Assembly: GCF_002210345.1 (NCBI RefSeq)
Contig: NZ_MWQI01000001.1
Location: 124,001 to 188,000 of the forward strand
DNA: 64,000 bases
Source: Fibrobacter sp. UWB4
GTDB taxonomy: Bacteria > Fibrobacterota > Fibrobacteria > Fibrobacterales > Fibrobacteraceae
Direction: 5' to 3'
In this document: in pieces, positions 31,294-39,443 of the stretch
Layout: every line of letters starts with the position of its first letter
Numbering within the stretch: the first letter of the stretch is position 1
Translations under genes and position numbers: made by a program
Notes under the pieces: generated by a model
Seen by the model: the letters and a program-made list of their open reading frames with translations, nothing else
The model's database searches: none
Told to the model about the DNA's origin: nothing

Positions 31294-32564
31294 CGGAACG
31301 TGAAGAAGCCTATCGAGTCCTTTTGCTTTGGCAAAAAGATGGCTCGTTCATTAAGGAAAGCGGACTTTCTCCATTTGCGATGGAACTTGCTCTGGGCGTT
31401 TGCCGCAGGCACTTGTACCTTGAATATTTCGTCAAGTCGCTCACAAAGAAATTGCCATCGCTCGAAGCTCGCGTGATTCTTGAAATGGGCCTCTTCCAGA
31501 TGTTCTTTATGGACGTGCCGGATTACGCTGCCATCAACGATAGCGTGGAACTGGCAAAGTCTGTAAATCTCGGCGAGAGTACTGCGCGTCTTGTGAACGC
31601 GGTGCTTCGCACTGCTCGCCGTCAAGGCGAGCCTGCGCTTCCGCCGCAGCGCGTTCGCCGCGTGAGCGTCGAGAATTCTGTGCCCGAATGGCTTGTGCGT
31701 CGCTGGTTCGACGTGTACGGAGGCGACCGCGCCGAAGCTTTGGCGAAGGCGACTCTGGAGCGCCCGACTGAATGGATCCGCGTGAACTTGCAAAAGACGA
31801 GCGCTCCGGTGCTTGCCGAAAAAATCGGCATTACGGGCGCCTCGATTCTCTACGACCGCTTTATTGAAATCCCGCGCGATGTGGGCGTGAAGCTCCTGCT
31901 TGCGCTTCCGGAATTTGTGAAGGGTGAATTCTCGTTCCAGAATCCGTCTGCATTCGAAGTTGTGAAACTCCTCGACTTGAAGCCTGGCTTGAAAGTCTGG
32001 GACGCTTGTGCTGCTCCCGGCGGCAAAACCGCACTCATGGCAGAAATGGATAGCTCGCTTGAAATTCTTGCGAGCGATTCGTCCGCCTCGCGCCTTGAAA
32101 AAATGCAAGACCTGATGAACCGCCTCGGCCTTACAAACATCAAGACCGAAGTCATCGACCTTGCCCCAGCCCAAGCTCCCGCGACCTCCCCGCAGCATTC
32201 CTCTCTCGTCTCTCGTCTCTCGTCTGAGGCTAAGTTCGACCGCATCCTCCTCGATGTCCCGTGCAGCAACATGGGCGTAATCGCTCGCCGTCCGGAATCC
32301 GTCTACCGCATGACACCAGAATCCATCAATGAAGTTGCTGAACTCCAGTTCAAGATTCTCGAAAATGCATCTGCCGCACTCGCTCCTGGCGGGCGCCTCG
32401 TGTATGCTACATGCAGCCCTGACCCGACGGAAACGACGCGCGTCATCGCCCGATTTGTCAAGGCTCATCCCGAATTTGTGAAAGTTGGCGAACCCGTCTT
32501 GCCGGGCCTCAAGGATTCCCGCCTCGACGGTTTTTTTGCACAAGCTTTGGAATACAAAAAATGA
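31287..32564 (+). CDS. rsmB: 16S rRNA (cytosine-5-)-methyltransferase, RsmB/Sun family
   Basis: 425 residues. N-terminal NusB-like domain (about 1-140), then the methyltransferase with motif I 'VWDACAAPGGKTALMAE', motif IV DVPCSNMGV and motif VI YATCSPDP (both catalytic Cys present). It makes m5C in 16S rRNA. It starts with TTG inside the last codons of fmt (7-nt overlap), so it is probably coupled. A short Ser/Leu/Arg insert (about 300-315, encoded at 32200-32226) matches the TCTCGTCT repeat family and lies just before motif IV. Confidence 0.93.
   Translation: MLTEREEAYRVLLLWQKDGSFIKESGLSPFAMELALGVCRRHLYLEYFVKSLTKKLPSLEARVILEMGLFQMFFMDVPDYAAINDSVELAKSVNLGESTARLVNAVLRTARRQGEPALPPQRVRRVSVENSVPEWLVRRWFDVYGGDRAEALAKATLERPTEWIRVNLQKTSAPVLAEKIGITGASILYDRFIEIPRDVGVKLLLALPEFVKGEFSFQNPSAFEVVKLLDLKPGLKVWDACAAPGGKTALMAEMDSSLEILASDSSASRLEKMQDLMNRLGLTNIKTEVIDLAPAQAPATSPQHSSLVSRLSSEAKFDRILLDVPCSNMGVIARRPESVYRMTPESINEVAELQFKILENASAALAPGGRLVYATCSPDPTETTRVIARFVKAHPEFVKVGEPVLPGLKDSRLDGFFAQALEYKK
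32200..32226. repeat. CTCTCGTCTCTCGTCTCTCGTCT tract inside rsmB
   Basis: Three tandem 7-nt units (CTCTCGT type) in frame, coding Ser-Ser-Leu-Val-Ser-Arg-Leu-Ser-Ser. Same words occur between genes at 36070-36116. Confidence 0.7.
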
Positions 32565-33163
32565 AAAAAATCATTACGATTCTAGCATTAGGACTGGCGT
32601 CGATTTTGCATGCCGAGGATCCGCTAGCGTTTAGAAACGACTCTGCGGCGGTTGCAAACGATATCTCATTCTCACATTTGTCCGTTTTCCTTGAAGGTGG
32701 CGAAATCTACCCGATGGGAGACCTGATGGATGCTGTCGAAAACGCTTTGTATGGTGGCGTTGGCGTTCGCTACACTTACTGGGAAAATGTAGATGGAATA
32801 GTTATGTTCCAGTACACATATTTCAAGCCGATGACCGACATTTATTATGATGGCGTTCACCAGTTTATGGGACGCGTTGGTCTAGAGTGGAAATGGCCTC
32901 TCATTCAACCCGTTGCGCTGGGTGCCGGCTTTACATGTTCCTGGACTCGAGCCGATGCTGAAGAACACCTTTATTCAGCTTATGGTGGAACGTTGACGGA
33001 TAACGAAACCGAATTTGGCTGGTATGCAAGAATTAGCTTGCCTGTAATCAAACGTGAAAAGTTCAGTGTTGGCTTCCATGTGGCCTGGGAACAGCTTTGG
33101 ACTCTTCCTAAACGCTCTAATATGTTGTCTGCGGGAGTAACTCTCGAAAGGAGTATTTGGTAA
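32561..33163 (+). CDS. small outer-membrane beta-barrel-like protein
   Basis: 200 residues. Signal peptide (1-18, ending LHA), then alternating hydrophobic/aromatic strands ('GGVGVRYTYWENV', 'VALGAGFTCSWT', 'FSVGFHVAWEQLW') ending in Trp, as in eight- or ten-strand barrels. It overlaps the last codon of rsmB (ATGA) and the next gene (TAATG), so the fmt-rsmB-barrel genes form one operon. Function unknown. Confidence 0.72.
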   Translation: MKKIITILALGLASILHAEDPLAFRNDSAAVANDISFSHLSVFLEGGEIYPMGDLMDAVENALYGGVGVRYTYWENVDGIVMFQYTYFKPMTDIYYDGVHQFMGRVGLEWKWPLIQPVALGAGFTCSWTRADAEEHLYSAYGGTLTDNETEFGWYARISLPVIKREKFSVGFHVAWEQLWTLPKRSNMLSAGVTLERSIW

Positions 33164-34872
33164 TGAACTCCTTTGTCAAAAAATTTGTTTCTGCTTTGGC
33201 AATTTCTGCAAGTTTTGCCTTTGCTTCTGTTGATGCCGAAATGGAAGGTATGGACGTTGTCTCCCGTGACGACGGTACTTTCTTGATCGCTTCTCCGACA
33301 TTCTATTTTGATCGTGCTTTAGGCGCTGGCGGTATCCATTCCGAAAGTGAATTGTGGACCCCGCGTAAGTTGCGCTATCGCCAGCTTCTTAATCGTTTGT
33401 CTGTGCTGCCTAGTTGGAATCCCGTTGAAACGCCTTCGGTGTGGATGAAAACGGGAAATGAATTGGGTGATTTAATTTATCAGGACTTTATCACGGATCC
33501 AAGTGAACGTCCTGTGAATAGAACTCCAATCTTGGAAGTAGGGGCTAGAACTCCTGAATATCGCGGATTCTGGGCAACATTTCGCTTGTTCCAGGATGAC
33601 CATTACTGTTATTCCTCATCTTATTCTTATCGAAAAAATTTAGTTGATAACAAATTCTCGTTCTTTGGTGAAAATTGGCCTATGTTCAGTTCTGCTTATG
33701 GCGGACTTGGATATACGAACGATTTTATAAATGCATCTATTCTTGCGGGAAAGGAATATGTGTGGATCTTTTCCGAAAGTTCGAGATGGATTCCTGTGTC
33801 ATACTCGCCTCGAATCGAAGCCCGTGCGGATTTCTGGAATTTTTCTACGACATTAGTTTTTGAAAATGCAAACTATCAGGATAAACGAAAAAAAGAAACT
33901 GGTGAACGTAAAGAAGTAAATGGTTCTATAGTTTATAGTTGCGGTGAAAATTGTAAACGAGGAATGCTTCAGCTTTCTGCTGGTCTTGCTTTCCGCTTTG
34001 TTGGCGATGAGGGCACTGTCTATACAGGGCTTGATGAAGATCGCGTCTTGTGGCCTTTCCTTGAAATGAGTATTCGCCCTACGGATGAACTCAGGTTCGA
34101 TGTGATGTTTGGCGTGAATAACAGGGATTGGCTTATTCAGGATAGCATTGAGTACCAGGTACCTGTATTTAATCGGTTGAATGTTTCTGTTGGCGCTAAA
34201 AATATTGCAGGAACTCGCCTGAATCCGATTGCTGACACGTACGAATATTTTGATGGCGATACGATTTCGCTTGCTGCAAATGGCCGTATGAATTTAATGC
34301 AAGGTTATGTTCGCTTTGAAGATTCTCTAACGAATTTTCTTGTTTTTGGTGCTCGAGGCAGTTTCTGGGCTGAACATGGTGCCGAAACTTTTAAAACAGA
34401 AAAATTTGTTAAGGATAAAATCTACACGTTCCGTCATGGCGATGTTGGCCGCATCAATTCCTGGATCAAGGGCGTTACGGGTGAATTTTGGCTAAAGCTC
34501 CGGTATGGGGAACTGTTTAACTTTACGGCGCTTACAGGTTTTGAACGCATTGATGGAGATGAAAAACGCTTTGAAGTGAATCCGTCAGAATTCTTTGTTT
34601 CGTTTAATGCCGACTGGATCATCAAAAAATCTTTCCGTATATCCCATTCCTTGCGCTATCGAAGTGATGCCGAATGGAACCTGCGTTACAAGGATCCATA
34701 CATAGTAAAGGGTGACTGGTTCTGGGATGCTACTTTTGAGCAACGTTTCCCGAAGTGGGGAATTTCTCTCGCAGGAACCATCGTCCAGGCTCTGGGCAAG
34801 GAAGTGGTGGAAGCTCCAAATGGTGAGTATAGCCGAGTGCGCTTCTTCTGTACTGCAAAGAAGGCGTTCTAA
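33163..34872 (+). CDS. large outer-membrane beta-barrel-like protein
   Basis: 569 residues. Signal peptide (1-23, ending AFA). The mature protein is dominated by amphipathic beta strands, many ending with aromatic residues, and ends in Phe, all typical of outer-membrane barrels of 16 or more strands. The layout loosely recalls capsule-assembly Wzi-like barrels, but I cannot support that. Start ATG 33163 overlaps the upstream stop (TAATG); last gene of the fmt operon. Confidence 0.7.
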   Translation: MNSFVKKFVSALAISASFAFASVDAEMEGMDVVSRDDGTFLIASPTFYFDRALGAGGIHSESELWTPRKLRYRQLLNRLSVLPSWNPVETPSVWMKTGNELGDLIYQDFITDPSERPVNRTPILEVGARTPEYRGFWATFRLFQDDHYCYSSSYSYRKNLVDNKFSFFGENWPMFSSAYGGLGYTNDFINASILAGKEYVWIFSESSRWIPVSYSPRIEARADFWNFSTTLVFENANYQDKRKKETGERKEVNGSIVYSCGENCKRGMLQLSAGLAFRFVGDEGTVYTGLDEDRVLWPFLEMSIRPTDELRFDVMFGVNNRDWLIQDSIEYQVPVFNRLNVSVGAKNIAGTRLNPIADTYEYFDGDTISLAANGRMNLMQGYVRFEDSLTNFLVFGARGSFWAEHGAETFKTEKFVKDKIYTFRHGDVGRINSWIKGVTGEFWLKLRYGELFNFTALTGFERIDGDEKRFEVNPSEFFVSFNADWIIKKSFRISHSLRYRSDAEWNLRYKDPYIVKGDWFWDATFEQRFPKWGISLAGTIVQALGKEVVEAPNGEYSRVRFFCTAKKAF

Positions 34873-34873
34873 T

Positions 34874-34906
34874 TTGTCATGCCTGCCTCAGAGCAGGCAT
34901 CTCCTT
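34874..34906. repeat. REP-like palindrome at the 3' end of mutY
   Basis: TTGTCATGCCTGC...GCAGGCATCTCC, abutting the mutY stop codon at 34905-34907. It sits between convergent genes, where it may also act as a terminator hairpin. Confidence 0.8.
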
Positions 34907-36059
34907 AAAATACTTTTTTCAAAGCTTTTAAACTGAATGAATTCGCGAAAGTCTCAAGGGCTTTTGCTTTTTCTATCCATTCAAATGCGGATGGCTTGTC
35001 GCTGTTTGCAATTTGCCTTGGCAAATGTGCGACATTTGCTTTTGTTGAAAGCTGCACATGCAGCACATCGCATTCGATTTTATGCACCGTGATGCTATGG
35101 CGAAATGTTCCGCAGTGTTCAACGGATTTGACTTCATCGGCGTTAATGTAATCTTCCGCTTTGGCCGGGAGCGCAACTGTAGCATGGCGAGAACTTTCAA
35201 AATGCGGGAGTGCAAGCTGCTTGTCCAGGAATTTTTGCCCGCCGTTTACTGCAAGAATCTTGGCGTCCGTGCTCTCGACAACAAGCACTGTTCCGTGCCA
35301 GCTTTTATCGGTACGCTTCTTTGCGGGCGGGAATTCTGCGGTGCGGCCATCTAGAAACGCTCGGCATTCTTTATGGAGCGGGCATGTTTCGCAAAGCGGT
35401 GATTTCGTCTTGCAAACAGTTCGTCCGAGTTCCATCAGCGCTTCGTTGTGCATGTATGCTTTCGGGGAATCCGCCACTTCCCGCGCATATTCCCAATAAA
35501 TCTCGGAGGCAGATTTTTCTGTCATGCCTGTTTCGTTATTTGTCATGCCCGATTTAATCGGGCATCTCCTTTTTGGGGCTTTATCCGTCGGCAGAAAAGC
35601 AAGCTCGTACAACCGGCTGAAAATCCTGACCAGATTTCCATCCAAGATTGCTTCGCGTTTATGGTAGGCGAGGCTTAAAATGGCCCCAGCCGTGTATGCT
35701 CCGATTCCCGGCAACGCTTCCAGTTCCTTGCGCGTTTCGGGCATCTTGTTCTGATGAGACGCGACAATCTTCGCTGTCTTTAAAATATTCCTGGCGCGGC
35801 TGTAATACCCAAGCCCTTGCCAGTACTTAAAGACGTCGGCTTCCTCCGCCTTGGCGAGCGTTTCCACATCCGGGAAGCGCTCCATCCATCGCGTAAAATA
35901 ATCTTTGACTGTCGAAACCTGCGTCTGTTGCAACATCGTCTCGCTAATCCATACTGCATACGGATCGCGCAGCGCATCCAAGTCCGCAGGCCTCCACGGC
36001 AATTCCGCCGCGTTCGCCCTGAACCACTCGCGCAAACGTTTCAACGAATCTGGAGTCAT
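34905..36059 (-). CDS. mutY: A/G-specific adenine DNA glycosylase
   Basis: 384 residues. It removes adenine opposite 8-oxoguanine. Catalytic Glu40 (ISETMLQQTQV) and Asp140 (LDGNLVRI), helix-hairpin-helix LPGIGAYTAGAI, and the 4Fe-4S ligands Cys216-x6-Cys223-x2-Cys226-x5-Cys232 are all present. The C-terminal NUDIX-like domain is present but divergent. Residues about 161-182 (Arg-Arg-Cys-Pro-Ile-Lys-Ser-Gly-Met-Thr...) are not part of the family: they are encoded by a REP-like palindrome inserted in frame between the catalytic Asp and the iron-sulphur loop. Confidence 0.94.
   Translation of the reverse strand: MTPDSLKRLREWFRANAAELPWRPADLDALRDPYAVWISETMLQQTQVSTVKDYFTRWMERFPDVETLAKAEEADVFKYWQGLGYYSRARNILKTAKIVASHQNKMPETRKELEALPGIGAYTAGAILSLAYHKREAILDGNLVRIFSRLYELAFLPTDKAPKRRCPIKSGMTNNETGMTEKSASEIYWEYAREVADSPKAYMHNEALMELGRTVCKTKSPLCETCPLHKECRAFLDGRTAEFPPAKKRTDKSWHGTVLVVESTDAKILAVNGGQKFLDKQLALPHFESSRHATVALPAKAEDYINADEVKSVEHCGTFRHSITVHKIECDVLHVQLSTKANVAHLPRQIANSDKPSAFEWIEKAKALETFANSFSLKALKKVF
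35519..35571. repeat. REP-like palindrome inserted in frame in mutY
   Basis: TTGTCATGCCCGATTTAATC...GGGCATCTCC at 35540-35571 is a full copy of the intergenic element; a partial TGTCATGCCTG unit precedes it at 35520. The reading frame stays open through both. Confidence 0.8.
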
Positions 36060-36069
36060 TTGTTGATTG

Positions 36070-36116
36070 TCTTTCGTCTCTCGTCTGTAGGCGCTTTGCG
36101 CCGTTCTCTCGTCTAA
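36070..36116. repeat. TTTCGTCTCTCGTCT repeat with GGCGCTTTGCGCC hairpin
   Basis: Fills the gap between the glycosyltransferase 3' end and mutY: CTTTCGTCTCTCGTCT, then a GGCGC-TTT-GCGCC hairpin, then TTCTCTCGTCT. Confidence 0.65.
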
Positions 36117-37547
36117 CTAAATCCCGTACACTTCCCGCTTGAGCTTTCTAAAGAATTCAAACTGCGTCTTGGTCGAGCTTGCAAGCGTGTAGCGTTCGCT
36201 GCGCTTGTGGCTGTCGATGCGCATCTGTTCGTAGACTTCCGGTTTTTCGAGCTTGATGGTTCGGCATTCTTCGAGTGTGTCCATCCACTTTGCTTCGTCA
36301 ATCGGCAAAATGCGTCCGCAGCTGTCGTCCTGCACAATGTCGTGCGGGCCACCGTAATTGCTTACGATGGCTGGCGTTCCTGTAGACATCGCTTCCACAA
36401 CCACATTGCCGAACGTGTCCGTCGTGCTCGGGAACAAGAAAAAGTCTGCATTCGCATAAAGGCTTGCGAGCATCTCGCCGCCCTGTTCTCCTGCAAAGCA
36501 GACGCTCGGGTTGTCCTTGAACTGCTTCTTGATTTCTTCAAGATACCAGCCGTAGCCCACGTACATGAGTTCCACATCGTCGTGCTTGGCCGAGAACTTG
36601 CTCCATACGGAGTTCAAAAATTCCAGATTCTTTTCCTTCGAAATTCTACCGATAAACGCAAATCGCACGGGTCTCTTGGCGCGGTCGCTGCCGAATTTTT
36701 CCCATGCTCCGTTTCCACGCAATGATGGCGAAAAACGCTCTAGCGGGAGTCCACGGGGGAGAATCTGCACCTGGTTTGCGGGAACTTTCAAGTCTTTTTG
36801 CAAAATGTTGGCATAGTCATCGCACGGGCTAATGACCGGGCGCGCCATCCAGTAGAAAATGCGCATGAGCCAAAGTACGTATGTGTGCATCCACTTCGCC
36901 TTTACAAGCGTCTTTGCGTAAGTGGGCACGTCGGTGCGATAATGGCTAAAGACCTTGATGCCGGCAAGCCATCCGCAAAGGCAGATGACCCATGCGCCAG
37001 GGCTTGGCGTTTCAAGCTCAATCATGTCGATGGGGTAGCGCTTGAGCAATCGCAGTGCTGGCGAAACGCGCGGAAGCGCAAGTTCGCTGTTGGCGTAGCC
37101 GAGCTGTTCCATGCTGAACAGGCGCGGCAACAAGATGCAGTAGCTGTTTTCCACGACTCCGCACGGGCGTGTGTTGAATGCGCTCCCGGCGAGGTAAGCC
37201 TTCATGCCGTGAGCGCGCATATACGGGATCACGTTTCTCAAGTTGTTTGCAATGCCGTTCGTCTCGTCCAGGTTGTCCGAGTAAAACAGAATGCGCACAT
37301 CGTCCGGGTCTCTGCGTTTGCGTTCTTTTTTCAAATAAAAGCGCAATTTCAGGAGCTTCGGCAGGTTTGTTATCGGTGTGAGTGCAACAAGTGGCGGAAT
37401 CCAGCAAGTGCGGATATTTCCGGGTGGTCTGTGGTCAAACGAGAACATCTTGCGGAAGGTGCTTGTGACCTTGCGTCCAAAAATAGCCGGGCGGGAATCG
37501 AGCTTGTCGCTAGCCTTGAGCTTTGTTGAACTTGACGCAGTCGTCAT
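36117..37547 (-). CDS. GT4-type glycosyltransferase
   Basis: 476 residues. GT-B fold: an N-terminal acceptor domain beginning 'RILFYSDNLDETNGIANN', and a C-terminal donor domain with 'RFAFIGRISKEKNL', 'VELMYVGYG' and the E-x7-E motif region 'PSTTDTFGNVVVEAMSTGTP'. Related to the MgtA/PimB/SQD2-like retaining transferases that put sugars on lipids. The first ~65 residues are not conserved. The first ATG overlaps the 3' end of hisA by 38 nt; an internal ATG at 37448 is an alternative. Confidence 0.85.
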   Translation of the reverse strand: MTTASSSTKLKASDKLDSRPAIFGRKVTSTFRKMFSFDHRPPGNIRTCWIPPLVALTPITNLPKLLKLRFYLKKERKRRDPDDVRILFYSDNLDETNGIANNLRNVIPYMRAHGMKAYLAGSAFNTRPCGVVENSYCILLPRLFSMEQLGYANSELALPRVSPALRLLKRYPIDMIELETPSPGAWVICLCGWLAGIKVFSHYRTDVPTYAKTLVKAKWMHTYVLWLMRIFYWMARPVISPCDDYANILQKDLKVPANQVQILPRGLPLERFSPSLRGNGAWEKFGSDRAKRPVRFAFIGRISKEKNLEFLNSVWSKFSAKHDDVELMYVGYGWYLEEIKKQFKDNPSVCFAGEQGGEMLASLYANADFFLFPSTTDTFGNVVVEAMSTGTPAIVSNYGGPHDIVQDDSCGRILPIDEAKWMDTLEECRTIKLEKPEVYEQMRIDSHKRSERYTLASSTKTQFEFFRKLKREVYGI

Positions 37548-38292
37548 ACTTCACTCCTTTGCCGCCGAACAAGTCTAATGCACTACCAATGGTGAGGTCT
37601 ACCTTTCCGTTCGAAATTTCTTTGCAATGAATCAAGTCTTCAAGCGATTTTGCACCACCTGCATACGTCACAGGAATCGGGCTATTCTCGGCGAGGAACA
37701 TGATGAGCTCGTCGTCCATGCCCTGCTGCTTGCCTTCGACATCTGCTGCGTGAACCAAGAATTCATCACAGCTCTTGGCGAGGTCTTCAAGCGTTTCCTT
37801 GTTGATTTCGATATCGATAATCGTCTGCCAGCGGTTAGTCGCAATTTTCCATTGCGGTTTGCCATTGACAATGCCTGTGCGCTTGCAGCTCAAGTCCAGA
37901 ATCAGGTGTTCCTTGCCGACTGTCTTTACTAGTTCGTCAAGGCGCGAACGGTCGAGTTTTCCGTCTGGAAAAATCCAGCTCGTCACAATCACGTGCGAAG
38001 CGCCTGCGTCAATATATTCCTTAGCGTTCTGGGCGTTGATGCCACCACCAACTTGCAGCCCCCCTGGATACGCCGAAAGCGCGTCCTTTGCTGCGCTCTC
38101 GTTTCCCTTGCCAAGCATGATCACATGCCCGCCTTTGATACCGTCTCTTTTGTAGAGTTCGGCGAACCATGCGGATGATCTGTCTGTTTCAAAATTTGTC
38201 TTGAGCCCCGCTCCGCTATCGGAGAGTGAACTTCCGACGATCTGCTTTACCTTGCCATCGTGCAAATCAATGCACGGCCTAAATTTCGTCAT
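37510..38292 (-). CDS. hisA: HisA, eukaryotic-type phosphoribosylformimino-AICAR-P isomerase
   Basis: 260 residues. TIM barrel; the enzyme opens the ribose ring in histidine synthesis. The sequence follows the fungal/plant HIS6 type, not the usual bacterial HisA: 'FRPCIDLHDGKVKQIVG', 'HVI.LG.GNE.AA..AL..YPGGLQVGGGI', 'ASHVIVTSWIF', 'DLSCK', 'NRWQTI', 'EFLVHAADVEGK', 'TYAGGAKS' and 'KVDLTIGSALDLFGG'. No other his gene lies nearby. Its start overlaps the stop of the upstream gene (TAATG), so it is co-translated with a secreted lipocalin-like protein. Confidence 0.92.
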   Translation of the reverse strand: MTKFRPCIDLHDGKVKQIVGSSLSDSGAGLKTNFETDRSSAWFAELYKRDGIKGGHVIMLGKGNESAAKDALSAYPGGLQVGGGINAQNAKEYIDAGASHVIVTSWIFPDGKLDRSRLDELVKTVGKEHLILDLSCKRTGIVNGKPQWKIATNRWQTIIDIEINKETLEDLAKSCDEFLVHAADVEGKQQGMDDELIMFLAENSPIPVTYAGGAKSLEDLIHCKEISNGKVDLTIGSALDLFGGKGVKYDDCVKFNKAQG

Positions 38293-39341
38293 TAGTCCTT
38301 GACCCCTGTAATAGCCCAGTCGATATTCTTGCCGAGACCGTTCTTGCTTCTGCCGCGGTAGAACAGCACTTCGCCGCCTGCGGCAATCTTCATGGCCTTC
38401 TTTGCAAACCAGCCGTCAATCTTGTCCAAAAGCGATGCCTTCTGCAATACCTTGTTCACGGGGAACACCATTGCCGGGACGCCGTTCTTCCATTCAAAGG
38501 AGAGCGTGGTCTTCGGGAACTTCTTGCCGTTATAATCGGAACCGCCTTCCTTGACCTTTGTCGGGATGGCGACCTTCATGCCCTGCGGACCGTTGTAAAG
38601 TGCATAGCCCATAATCTGCCCATCCGTCGTGAGCGTAATGCGTCCGGCGTACATCGGCGATTTGTCGCTTGTGCTAAAGTTGATGGTGCGCGATGCCAGT
38701 TCGGTTGCCTGTGCGGTTTGCCATGTCTGGTCCATGTAGGCGTAGCCCTTGACCGTCAAAGTATCTTCGTTGTAGGCAATCTTGCCTGTTACGCGACCGT
38801 ACGGAATATGAATGTACTGGGCGAACTTTTCCTTGCCGAATGTCCAGGTGCCGTTTCCGGGAACCATGCCTTGGACGGCGCTTTCGAAAGTCACGTCAAG
38901 GAGGAACTTTCCGCCCTTGTCGGCGCTGTAAAGCACACGGTGGCCCTTGCCCGGCTTGTTCTGGAGCATGTATTCGCCCTTGATGTCGATCGTAGCCTTT
39001 TCTTTGCTTGCGACAAGGCGTTCCGGCGGGTACTGGCGGCCGACAGAATAAGTTTTACCCTTGAAGTTCCAGAAACTCAAGTCGCAGCCAATCTTGCGGC
39101 CCGAACCCGGTACGTGAAGCACGGAATAGTTCACAAAGGCGCGAGTGCCGTTGTCGAACACGAACTGGTAACTCCATGTCTCGTTAAATTCCTTGGTGAT
39201 TGCCTTGTGGGGCATAAAGTCGCTTACAGTGAGGGCTCTGTCGCCACCCTGTGGTCCTGTAACTTCTGCGGCGTGAGTTGTCGCAGAAATAGCAAGCAGG
39301 GTGCAAATCCCCAAAACAATATTTTTTATTTGTAATCTCAT
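38292..39341 (-). CDS. secreted lipocalin-like protein (AttH/CrtC/Svf1-like)
   Basis: 349 residues. Signal peptide (1-24, ending THA). The rest is beta-rich in two halves, with a 'VKGYAYMDQTWQT' segment like the Y/H-x-D-x-x-W motif of the AttH / carotenoid hydratase / Svf1 lipocalin-like superfamily. It has no clear catalytic signature here. TATTTT ends 7 nt before the ATG, with no Shine-Dalgarno. Upstream of hisA in the same transcript; the pairing has no obvious meaning. Confidence 0.65.
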   Translation of the reverse strand: MRLQIKNIVLGICTLLAISATTHAAEVTGPQGGDRALTVSDFMPHKAITKEFNETWSYQFVFDNGTRAFVNYSVLHVPGSGRKIGCDLSFWNFKGKTYSVGRQYPPERLVASKEKATIDIKGEYMLQNKPGKGHRVLYSADKGGKFLLDVTFESAVQGMVPGNGTWTFGKEKFAQYIHIPYGRVTGKIAYNEDTLTVKGYAYMDQTWQTAQATELASRTINFSTSDKSPMYAGRITLTTDGQIMGYALYNGPQGMKVAIPTKVKEGGSDYNGKKFPKTTLSFEWKNGVPAMVFPVNKVLQKASLLDKIDGWFAKKAMKIAAGGEVLFYRGRSKNGLGKNIDWAITGVKD

Positions 39342-39351
39342 ACTTGAAAAA

Positions 39352-39382
39352 ATAAAAAAAAGCTGTTCCAGAGGAACAGCCT
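39352..39382 (-). terminator. terminator of the aroE-aroKB-epimerase operon
   Basis: On the minus strand GCTGTTCC-TCT-GGAACAGC is followed by TTTTTTTATT. About 60 nt after the epimerase stop and just before the next start. Confidence 0.85.
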
Positions 39383-39443
39383 TATTCTAGAAATTCGCTG
39401 AATGGCGGTTATCGCGGAATGAACTGCCGATAAACGGAATAAG

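Noticed and set aside
31290-32543. Open frame of ~417 codons antisense to rsmB
   Set aside because: Fully covered by rsmB with all methyltransferase motifs; composition is that of a shadow frame.
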